Below are positions 1-6,660 of a stretch of DNA of 18,109 nucleotides, piece after piece. The notes beneath the pieces were generated by a model that saw only the letters and a program-made list of their open reading frames with translations, had not been told where the DNA came from and ran no database searches. The translations under genes were made by a program, and so were the position numbers. Where the stretch lies: assembly GCA_004009845.1 (NCBI GenBank), contig RMBW01000262.1, positions 1 through 18,109 of the forward strand. Direction: 5' to 3'. Positions within the stretch are counted from its first letter, which is position 1. Each line of letters starts with the position of its first letter. This DNA comes from Davidsoniella eucalypti. Lineage: Eukaryota > Ascomycota > Sordariomycetes > Microascales > Ceratocystidaceae.

Positions 1-439
1 CGTGACAACTTGAGCAGGGAAGGACGAAGCGAGGAGCGAGCAACGCGTTCCCGACGCGTACGTGCTTGGCGATGTGGACGTGGCCGATAAAACCGCTGGT
101 GAAGGATAGATGGCCTAAGTGGCTGTGGAAATGCTGGCTGTGACTGAGGATGTCACGAGAGGCTGGACAGAAACCTAGGGTGGCTGCGAGACGAGCACGT
201 TCCTTGCGTTTGAACAGTGCTAAGTAGCACCAGCCTGGTCTACTCCACGGGCGGTCCTCGGGCAGGCCTGCTGCTGACAGGGTGTAACCTTCGGGGGGCT
301 CCTGGCTGGGATCCAACATATGGACGCGGGCCAGGGCGAGCTTCTGCTTGACTACTAGGTAAAGCTCATAGTAACCAAGGAAGGCGCAGTAAGTGAGGGG
401 GGCCATAATGGCCAGATACAGGAGGGCGAAGTCAGACAT
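1..439 (-). pseudogene. gag: Element A gag, N-terminal part, frameshifted
   Basis: Structural Gag protein of the retrotransposon, cut by the window edge. The start is the ATG at 439 in the context CACTATG, shared with element C. The first about 33 residues are strongly hydrophobic with few charges, then a conserved Gag N-terminal segment follows (motifs PSQEPPEGYTLSA, RPGWCYLALFKRKERARLA, LGFCPASRD, GHLSF) that is also present in the gags of elements B and C. Compared with C, one base is missing near 70-71 (a CC pair in C is a single C here), so the frame shifts after the GHVHI motif. Downstream the DNA still aligns with C in the other frame. I call it a pseudogene with moderate confidence because a single sequencing error would give the same picture. 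Confidence 0.75.
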
Positions 440-483
440 AGTGACTTAGAAGCGCAAGGGGCAAGCAAGCGGACTGGTAGGGG

Positions 484-720
484 CAAGCCTTGTAGGAGGA
501 AGGCTTGGACAAGGGGCAGACTGTTTTAGGCAGAGTCTGGACAGGATAGGGGCAAACAGAGACGGTGTTTGGACAAAGAAGAGGGGAAAGCAAGCGGGCG
601 GCTTGGACAGAAGAGAGGGCAAGCGGACGGCTTGGACAGAATGGGAAGCAAGCGGACGGCTTGGACAGAAGTGAATACAGCGAGCAGATGCTCGGACAAA
701 GGGGCAAGCGGATGCTTGGA
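484..720 (-). repeat. Leader hairpin array of element A (8 units)
   Basis: The untranslated leader between LTR and gag carries eight units spaced 20 to 40 bases. In the sense (minus) direction each unit begins GTCC and folds as a 5-6 bp hairpin. Stems found on the plus strand: CAAGCC/GGCTTG (484-507), CAGACT/AGTCTG (517-539), CAAACA/TGTTTG (553-571), CAAGC/GCTTG (from 591, 620, 649 and 705) and CGAGC/GCTCG (from 681). Loops differ in length (4 to 12) and sequence while both stem arms change together. The conceptual translations of this region (PSACP-like repeats) are by-products of the repeat. Confidence 0.85.
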
Positions 721-735
721 CAAGATAAAGAAGTT

Positions 736-746
736 ATCGGTCTCAA
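736..746 (-). promoter_or_regulatory. Self-primer binding site of element A
   Basis: Two bases inside the LTR the minus strand reads TTGAGACCGAT. It does not begin with TGG, so it does not look like a tRNA primer site. It is the exact reverse complement of an 11-nt stretch inside the LTR (803-813), which lies about 55 bases downstream of a TATA box and so fits the 5' end of the transcript. This is the arrangement known from Tf1 self-priming. Confidence 0.75.
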
Positions 747-748
747 AA

Positions 749-929
749 TGAGACGATATACGAGGAGTTGCGATGAAAACTGGTCGTAAAAGAATAGTTC
801 GATTGAGACCGATGAAGGAGAAAGAGAAACTAAGACTAATAATCGGCGGGAATAGGTCCCTACTTATAGCCGATTCTAGTACTGACAAGGAATGCCTTGG
901 CTAACCTTACTAGGCCTTAGTCTCTTACA
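749..929 (-). repeat. LTR of element A (family 1, 5' LTR)
   Basis: This is a 181-bp LTR, TG...CA on both strands. Boundaries are set by comparison with the copies at 9307-9487 and 14034-14214, which have unrelated flanks on the left. It differs from the F copy at one base and from the E copy at three. It cuts B's pol: the LTR start TGTAAG supplies a stop codon one residue past the junction. Confidence 0.92.
803..868 (-). promoter_or_regulatory. LTR promoter of element A: TATA box and putative start
   Basis: On the minus strand a TATA box, TATAAGTA (868-861), lies 55 bases before ATCGGTCTCAA (813-803), the 11-mer complementary to the primer site. By analogy with Tf1 the 11-mer should be the first bases of the mRNA. 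The same spacing of 53-55 is seen in the LTRs of B, D, E and F. Confidence 0.6.
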
Positions 930-3492
930 TAGACAGGCGGTCGGTGACACCCAGAATGGAAGTATAGCCTGAAGAGGTGGGTAGTGGGCCAATAAAGTCC
1001 ATTGCTAGTTCAGCCCAGGGTCTAGACGGTACTGGCAGAGGTTTCAATAGACCGCGCTTTTGCTCTCGCCAGATCTTGCTCTTGCCGCAAGAGGAGCAGT
1101 TGGACACGAATTGTCGGACGTCGTTAGTCAAGCCAGGCCAGGCATACTCGCGCGATACAAGATCACGAGTGATTGCTCTTCCGGGGTGTCCGGCCAGAGT
1201 AGAGTCGTGAGTCTGCTGGATGATCTTGGTTCTCAGGGGTTCGTAGTATGGGACCCAAAGTCTATCACGCCAACGCAGCAGTCCGTCTTGGTCAACCTTA
1301 CACTCGCTCATCTGCCATTGCAGACCCCAGTCGGCGGGGAACGAGCGAGCTTCATCTCGTACTAATTTACGAGCCAGCCACCAGCGGTTATTATTGGCAA
1401 GGGCTTGGTTCCATAGGTCAGTCATCTCGGGGTCAGCGAAAGGGGATGGTACTACTTCTCTAGTTGCGTTATCGTCAGTCGGCGCATCCTTGTCTGGCTC
1501 CTGAGCCCAAACTGCGCCGATTACTACCAGGTCATTGCTCGACTCACTCTTCTCGAGGAGTTGGTGCACACGACTAGCCAGCCTATCGTCTTTTTCGTCG
1601 GCTGGCATGTCCTGGTCCCTTCTTGAAAGGGCGTCTGGTACGATTTGCTCGGTGCCTGGGCGGTGGCGCAGGCAGAAGCTAAAGTCAGAGAGCTCATATC
1701 CCCAGCGACGCTGTCTCTCGGCAAGCGTTCTTTTGGTGCGAAAGTACTCCAGATTGCGGTGGTCAGTCCATACCACAAAGTCAACCCCTAGGAGGAAATG
1801 GCGCCATTCTCGAATGGACCAGTAGATGGCCAACATCTCCTTGTCGTGAATCGGGTAGTTGGCTTCCGGGGGAGTAAGCTTGCGCGAGAGGAAGGCGATG
1901 GGGTGCATAAGGCCATCATCGCCTCGCTGGGATAATTCTGCTCCTAAGGCGTAACCAGACGAGTCGGCGGTCAGTACAGTTTCTTTCAGGGGGTCAAAAG
2001 GAGTCAGAACAGGGGGAGTAAGGAAGGCTTTCTTAACTTCGGCAAAAGAGTGAGCGCAGGCATCAGACCATACGAAAGGTGTGTCCTTCTTAGTTAACCC
2101 TACCAGAGGCGCCATTAATTCTGACAGTCGAGGCACAAAATCTCTGTAGAAATTCACGAAGCCGATAAACCCGCGTAAACCTTTCAATGTCGTAGGTGGT
2201 TTCCATTCACGAATCGCTAGGGTTTTCTCGGGGTCTGCCTTGATACCAATACCTGGGCCGACTATGAATCCGAGGAACTTAATCTCCTTAGCCAGAAAGT
2301 GACACTTGCGTAAGTCGAGTTGGAGGCCGGCTTGGTCGAGTGCATGGACGATCTCGAGCACTAGTTGTCTATGTTCCTCCTCAGTACCGCTGGAGTAGAT
2401 ATCCACGTCATCGATATAAGCGCTGCAGCTAATACCCAGCCATTTCCGAAGGACCGAGTTGATGTAGCGTTGGAAAGCAGCAGGGGCATTGGTCAGACCG
2501 AAAGGGATGACGTTCCATTCGAAGGCCCCTAGGGGAGTCCGAAAAGCGGTTAACTCCTCATAGCCAGGGGCTATACGAATACGATGAAAAGCAGCAATGA
2601 CATCTACCTTGGACACCCACTTGGCTTCCGAAATTTGCCGCAGGGTGTCGTGGATAAGGGGTAAGGGGTATGAGTCCTTTTTGGAAATAGCGTTGACTGC
2701 GCGGTAGTCTACGCAGAAACGAATTCCACCTCCAGGTTTCTTTACAAATAGCACTGGAGAGCCCACTTCAGACTTTGTGTCCTTTATCCATTTAGTAGCC
2801 AGTAGTTCCGTCAGCGTCTTCTGCATCACCAACAGCTCTGCGCGAGACAACGGATAAAGCGATTGTACAGGTAACGTCTTTCCCTCCAGCAGCTCGATCT
2901 TCAAGTCCACTCCAGGCCGGTGTGGCGGGAGGTCCTTGGACGCCTTTGCCTCGAATGCTGAGGCCACAGGTCTTAACCATTCGGGCAGTGGAGGTCTCTC
3001 CTGTTCCTTTTGCGCTAATGCTCTGTTGACGTCCTCTAGTGTAATCCGGTAGATGGCGAGGTCGTCGTCGTTGTCGCAGAGCTTGTGGAATTCGTCAGGT
3101 GTCAGTTCTTCGGCCGTAGGGACTTCAATTTGTCCAGAGCGAGGGTGCAAGTGCACGTCGTGGTTAATGAGCCAGCGTTGACCGAGTATCAGGTCTTCGG
3201 TCTGGCCGGGGACGACGTAGGCCCATATGTCCTCGTGGTGGTCGGGCAAGTGTAGTGTAAACTGAGCGATTCGTGTGATGACGGGGGGACTGGTTTGCGA
3301 TGCAGCTAGGGATACCTTACGAGGTTCGATGGGTAAAGTCTTCGTAGCGTAGGCGAGTAGGCGCGGGGGCACGACGGCGAGGCAGAGACAGCCACTGTCG
3401 ACGAGAGCCTTCGTAGAAAAAGTATTCATAGATAAATCTAGATACGTTCCCTTAGCTCCCATCTCTAATCTAACTATCTGTTCGCCTTCCAT
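925..3492 (-). pseudogene. pol: Element B pol polyprotein, truncated in integrase by element A
   Basis: The 855 residues are open from the ATG at 3492. Visible in order: retropepsin with DSG (about 32-34), reverse transcriptase with FVKKPGGGIRFCVDYR and the YIDD catalytic box (about 359-362), RNase H with TADSSG, KEMLA, TDHRN and PDALSRR acid motifs, the integrase HHCC zinc finger (HDSTLAGH ... CSSCG) and the first integrase acid in MDFIGPLP. The frame ends at VTDRLS-M-stop, where the last codons come from A's LTR, so the second and third integrase acids and the chromodomain are lost from this frame. The pol frame is open upstream to the gag stop and lies at -1 relative to gag. Apart from the truncation no frameshift is seen, so loss of function is due to A. 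Confidence 0.92.
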
Positions 3493-3504
3493 CGTATCCT
3501 CCTT

Positions 3505-3540
3505 ACCAGGGCGCGACTTGTCCTGGTCACCTAAAAATCC
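3505..3540 (-). promoter_or_regulatory. Gag-pol junction of element B: T5 run plus hairpin
   Basis: On the minus strand gag ends GAT TTT TAG and pol continues in the -1 frame without a stop. Five bases after the T5 run is a 6-bp stem, ACCAGG/CCTGGT (plus 3522-3527 and 3505-3510), with an 11-nt loop. Element E has the same T5 run and loop but the stem GTCAGG/CCTGAC. A -1 slip of TTT at the stop would join gag to pol. The canonical X XXY YYZ heptamer is absent, so reinitiation at the ATG at 3492 is the alternative. Confidence 0.55.
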
Positions 3541-5438
3541 ATCAAATCATCCTCATCAGTGGCCGGGCGGTGCGTGTTGGTAGAGGCCACTACGGCGGTG
3601 CTTTCGGACGAGGGCAGCAGGCGATCCATCATCAGGTGATCCGTCTTCGCGAGTTCTTCGCGTACTGCGGGTCGGACCTCATCGCGTATGGCCGACTTAA
3701 CGGCGCCGTTGATAGCGTTGATTAGCACCTTGTTGGTCTTAGGTCCTTGTAGAGTTCGACGCGAGGGACATTGATTAGCGATATGTCCGGGCTGCGAGCA
3801 GATGAAACAAATTCCTTCTCGTAGCATGCGACTGCGTTCAGTAGGGTTGAGACGTGGCTTGTCATTACGGGGTTGCTGCGTTTGACGAGGAGCATTGCTT
3901 CGTGAGGGGGGCTCGGCACGCGCTCTCCAGTTGTCGCTGTCTCGGTATTGGGTAGGACGCGAGGTCTTCTTCGTGTAAGGACCGTAGTAATCATGGTGGC
4001 GGCTGAAATGGTCGAGCAGGCTCTCAGTGACTTCCCTGTAAGTAGGCAGGCTCCAGAGGATGGTGGTTTTGACCACTAGCTCTTCTCGTGTGGCGCGACG
4101 TAGAAGGTCGATGAGCATGTCGTCGTCTTGCATACCTGCGGCCAGAGCTAACCCTTCGAAACGGTTGAAGAAGTCGAGGAATGATTCGTGGGACTCCTGG
4201 CGAGCACCAAAGAAAGCAGTGCGGGCTTGCGACTTACGGGCACGGCTGCGGAACATGAGGTCGAGTTTGTCTAGCAGCTTGTCGTATGAGCCTGGCTGGT
4301 CGCTAATGGAGACAAAGAATTCGTTGAGTTTGGCACGCGTGTCGGAGCCTAGTCGGCTAAACAGGTAGGCAGTGCGTGCTAGCTCGTCGCCTATAGCTCG
4401 GCCATCGATTCGCATCTTGAAGATTGCTAGGGTTCGCCAGTTTTCATACTCCGCGTGAGTGCCTCCAAATTCGATAAGGTGAGGCTGAGATGGGCGGACG
4501 CGGCTACGGGATCTCGAACGTCTTCGGGTAGTGACGGCAGTAGTTGGGACAGGAGGCATGGCGGGAGCAGTGGGTTCAGTATGGTTGCCTATGACCAATT
4601 GGGACAGTAGCGAGACAGTGTCCTTCAATTCCCTAAGTTCATTGAGCAGTGCATTGTCGGCAGGCTGAGGAGCGCGTGAATGGGCAGGGCCAGGAGAACG
4701 CGTCGGCTGACGGCCACGGGATGGAGGACGCGACGCGTGGCGGACAGACATTCCCATGCTTTCGGCCAGACGGGCCAAGTCAGAGTCGGGGGAAGGGTGC
4801 TGGCTGACGGAGGGGCGACGACGAGAATGGGTATCTACACCAGGGGCAAAGTGGGATAGGCTTCGAACAGAGGCAGCACGACTAATGGCACGGGTGTGAG
4901 TGGTCTCGTATGAGATTAGTTCCTCAGTTTCATATGCAGCAGCTCTTGGAGCGACTAGAGGAGCGCGGGAAGAGTGCACGGGGTTACCATCCTTATCACG
5001 CGGGGGAGAGCGTGGGATGCCGATGAAACAGGAGGAGAGGAGACGTGAGGATACGTGAGCACGAGCACGCGCTTCGCGGATTACGCGGTTACCACAGGCG
5101 ACGTGGCCAACAAAGTCACCGGTGAAGGAGAGGTGGCCCAAGTTATCGTGAAAGTGTTCCTTATGGGCGAGGACGTCGCGTGTGGAAGGGCAAAAGCCAA
5201 GGAGGGAAGCCAGACGGGCGCGCTCCTTGCGCTTGAATAGTGCGAGGTAACACCAGCCGGGTTTGCGCCAGGCGCGCTTCGTAGGTAGGTCAAGGGCGGA
5301 CAAGATGTAGCCCTCAGCCGATTCCTGGTTGGGGTTCAGGGTGAAAACACGCGCTAGGGCAAGGTTATGCCAGGTGTGGTAGACACAGCGGGTTAGGGTA
5401 GCAAGGAGACCCCAGAACAGAAATAGCAAGCCAGACAT
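3531..5438 (-). CDS. gag: Element B Gag protein, intact
   Basis: The 635-residue Gag starts at the ATG at 5438 (context GTCACCATG), the position homologous to the starts in A and C; an in-frame extension upstream has no ATG and is translated leader repeat. Residues 2-15 are hydrophobic (leucine, phenylalanine, tryptophan rich) like a signal anchor. A conserved N-terminal region (RKPGWCYLALFKRKERARLA, LGFCPSTRD, GHLSF) is followed by an Arg/Ser/Pro-rich stretch, then a retrotransposon gag capsid-like domain (YENWRTLAIFKMRIDG to LIDLLRRATREEL) and a CCHC knuckle, CFICSQPGHIANQC (C544, C547, H552, C557). The acidic tail ends DDLMDF. It would assemble the virus-like particle and bind element RNA. 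No break is seen. Confidence 0.92.
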   Translation of the reverse strand: MSGLLFLFWGLLATLTRCVYHTWHNLALARVFTLNPNQESAEGYILSALDLPTKRAWRKPGWCYLALFKRKERARLASLLGFCPSTRDVLAHKEHFHDNLGHLSFTGDFVGHVACGNRVIREARARAHVSSRLLSSCFIGIPRSPPRDKDGNPVHSSRAPLVAPRAAAYETEELISYETTHTRAISRAASVRSLSHFAPGVDTHSRRRPSVSQHPSPDSDLARLAESMGMSVRHASRPPSRGRQPTRSPGPAHSRAPQPADNALLNELRELKDTVSLLSQLVIGNHTEPTAPAMPPVPTTAVTTRRRSRSRSRVRPSQPHLIEFGGTHAEYENWRTLAIFKMRIDGRAIGDELARTAYLFSRLGSDTRAKLNEFFVSISDQPGSYDKLLDKLDLMFRSRARKSQARTAFFGARQESHESFLDFFNRFEGLALAAGMQDDDMLIDLLRRATREELVVKTTILWSLPTYREVTESLLDHFSRHHDYYGPYTKKTSRPTQYRDSDNWRARAEPPSRSNAPRQTQQPRNDKPRLNPTERSRMLREGICFICSQPGHIANQCPSRRTLQGPKTNKVLINAINGAVKSAIRDEVRPAVREELAKTDHLMMDRLLPSSESTAVVASTNTHRPATDEDDLMDF

Positions 5439-5497
5439 GGTGACTTGGACGTGTGCGGGAAGCGGGCGAGCGGACGGATAAGGCAGGTGCAATAGGG

Positions 5498-5723
5498 CAA
5501 GCAAACGGCTTGGACAGGATGAATAAGGGCAAGCAAACGGCTTGGACAAGGGGAGAAATCAAGCGGTCGGCTTGTACAGGAAAAGTGGCAAGCGGGCGGC
5601 TTGGACAGGAAGAGAGGCAAGCGGACGGCTTGGACAACAGAGAGGGCAAGCGGACGGCTTGGACGGAAGAGAGGGCAAGCAGACGGCTTGGACAGAAAAG
5701 AGGGCAAGCAGACGGCTTGGACA
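5498..5723 (-). repeat. Leader hairpin array of element B (8 units, 29-bp period)
   Basis: Units begin at 5498, 5530, 5560, 5589, 5618, 5647, 5676 and 5705, so the period is 32, 30 and then exactly 29. Each contains CAAGC-5 nt-GCTTG; the loop varies (AAACG, GGTCG, GGGCG, GGACG, AGACG on the plus strand) while both stem arms are the same in all eight. The array is more uniform than in A and C, as if recently expanded. It fills most of the 315-nt leader between LTR and gag. Confidence 0.88.
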
Positions 5724-5740
5724 ACAAAAACTTAAGAGTT

Positions 5741-5751
5741 ATCGGTCTCAA
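5741..5751 (-). promoter_or_regulatory. Self-primer binding site of element B
   Basis: TTGAGACCGAT on the minus strand, two bases from the LTR, is complementary to ATCGGTCTCAA inside B's own LTR (5807-5817). Position and spacing equal those in element A. Confidence 0.75.
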
Positions 5752-5753
5752 AA

Positions 5754-5932
5754 TGAGACGATATACGAGGATTTGCGAGGAAAAATGGTCGTAAAGATGA
5801 ATTGAATTGAGACCGATGAGGGAGAAAGAGAAACTAAGACTAAACTACGAGGGAATCGGTCCCTATTTATGTCAAAGTCAAGTAGGGCCAAGGCAAGACT
5901 TGGCCAATACTGATGGGCCTTAGACCCTTACA
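5754..5932 (-). repeat. LTR of element B (family 2, 5' LTR)
   Basis: This 179-bp LTR is TG...CA. It shares its ends and the central GAGACCGATG...GAAACTAAGAC block with family 1 but differs strongly elsewhere, including the TATA region (ATAAATAG on minus, 5870-5863, 53 bases before the putative start at 5817). The right boundary is precise because C's leader begins at 5933. Confidence 0.88.
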
Positions 5933-5950
5933 GATAACTTCTTTATCTTT

Positions 5951-6165
5951 GTCCAAGCATCCGCTTGCCCCTTTGTCCGAGCACCTGCTCGCTGTATTTA
6001 CCTCTGTCCAAGCCGTCTGCTTGCCTTCTATTCTGTCCAAGCCGTCCGCTTGCTTTCCCTCTTCTCTGTCCAAACACTGTCCCTGTTTGCCCCTATCCTG
6101 TCCAGACTCTGCTTAAAACAGTCTGCCCCTTGTCCAAGCCTCCCTTCCTACAAAGGCTTGCCCCT
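5951..6165 (+). repeat. Leader hairpin array of element C (7 units)
   Basis: Plus-strand units, all starting GTCC: CAAGC/GCTTG with loop ATCC; CGAGC/GCTCG with loop ACCT; CAAGC/GCTTG with loops CGTCT and CGTCC; CAAACA/TGTTTG; CAGACT/AGTCTG; CAAGCC/GGCTTG with a 14-nt loop ending at 6160. The order of stem types matches element A, but A has one more CAAGC unit, so the array changes copy number. Between 6166 and 6203 no further clear hairpin is seen. Confidence 0.85.
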
Positions 6166-6203
6166 ACCAGTCCGCTTGCTACCCCTTGCGCTTCTAAGTC
6201 ACT

Positions 6204-6276
6204 ATGTCTGACTTCACCTTCCTGGTTCTGGTCATCCTGGCCTCCCTGAACTGCGCCGCCCTCGTTGGTTACTACG
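6204..6276 (+). pseudogene. gag: Element C gag, first 24 codons
   Basis: The ATG at 6204 opens 24 codons encoding a hydrophobic peptide similar to the Gag N-termini of A and B. The frame is cut after the first base of codon 25 by solo LTR D1 (6277) and a second time by element D; it resumes in frame at 7840. The junction is exact once the duplications CTACG and ACGAA are allowed for. Confidence 0.85.
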
Positions 6277-6456
6277 TGAGAGGATCTAAGGAGGGACGAG
6301 GCCAACAATCTTAGAAAGGGTGATTAGATTGTGGCCGATGGAGAGAAGGACTATTATCTGTTGGAATAACGGCGGGAAGACGTCCCTATTTATAACGGTT
6401 TTGCTTAGGCTTAGATCAAGCTTAGCCGAAACCAACCAGGGCCTTAGACCCTTACA
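6277..6456 (-). repeat. Solo LTR D1 (family 3)
   Basis: This is a 180-bp LTR flanked by a perfect 5-bp duplication, CTACG (6272-6276 and 6457-6461), with no internal sequence; it is therefore a solo LTR left by recombination between two LTRs. It differs from the LTRs of element D by one substitution (AACGG versus AACCG) and one extra A. It contains TTGTGGCCGAT (6329-6339) and a TATA box on the minus strand. Confidence 0.92.
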
Positions 6457-6463
6457 CTACGAA

Positions 6464-6642
6464 TGAGAGGATCTAAGGAGGGACGAGGCCAACAATCTTA
6501 GAAAGGGTGATTAGATTGTGGCCGATGGAGAGAAGGACTATTATCTGTTGGAATAACGGCGGGAAGACGTCCCTATTTATAACCGTTTTGCTTAGGCTTA
6601 GATCAAGCTTAGCCGAACCAACCAGGGCCTTAGACCCTTACA
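6464..6642 (-). repeat. 3' LTR of element D
   Basis: 179 bp, TG...CA, identical along its whole length to the copy at 7659-7837. The polypurine tract lies directly at its right side, which makes it the 3' LTR for the minus strand. Confidence 0.92.
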
Positions 6643-6660
6643 ATAGCCTCCCCCTCCACC
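6643..6660 (-). promoter_or_regulatory. Polypurine tract of element D
   Basis: The minus strand reads GGTGGAGGGGGAGGCTAT directly before the LTR start TGTAAG. This is the plus-strand primer position. The following CGGCAGAAAAA block is shared with the 3' ends of E and F. Confidence 0.7.

Larger units (their letters stand above)
1..929 (-). mobile_element. Element A: Ty3/Gypsy chromovirus, 5' part only
   Basis: Reading on the minus strand the window shows the 5' LTR (749-929), self-primer site, hairpin-rich leader and the N-terminal third of gag; the element runs off the left edge. It sits inside the integrase coding part of element B: to the right of the LTR, B's pol frame begins immediately at 930. 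The candidate target duplication next to the LTR is TAGAC (930-934), but its partner lies outside the window. Its LTR differs from that of element F at one base in 181, so both belong to the same, recently active family. Confidence 0.88.
930..5932 (-). mobile_element. Element B: Ty3/Gypsy chromovirus (family 2), 5' LTR to integrase
   Basis: Minus-strand element with LTR (5754-5932), self-primer site, hairpin leader, complete gag and a pol cut by element A. The missing 3' part (integrase core, chromodomain, 3' LTR) should lie to the left of A, outside the window. B is inserted in element C: immediately right of its LTR, at 5933, the plus strand continues with the last bases of C's primer site (GATAAC) and C's leader. 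The candidate duplication is GATAA (5933-5937), partner not visible. Confidence 0.88.

Noticed and set aside
432..746. Open frames with repeated PSACP / CPSRPLAL motifs on the minus strand (also 5365-5751 and the plus strand 5913-6249)
   Set aside because: They are translations of the leader hairpin repeat; several lack an ATG, all frames are similarly open, and the region lies upstream of the gag start.
736..748. tRNA-primed primer binding site
   Set aside because: The sequence next to the LTR does not begin with TGG or match a tRNA 3' end that I recognise; the 11-nt match to the LTR explains it better.
977..1825. Plus-strand open frames opposite B's pol (and similar ones opposite E and F)
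   Set aside because: They are antisense shadows of the conserved pol frame; the same shadows recur in B, E and F because the DNA is homologous.
5439..5549. N-terminal extension of B's Gag upstream of 5438
   Set aside because: The extended start is TTG, not ATG, and the extension is leader repeat; A and C support the start at 5438.
5498..5723. CRISPR array
   Set aside because: Repeats of 29 bp are directly tandem without unique spacers and lie in a retrotransposon leader of a eukaryote.
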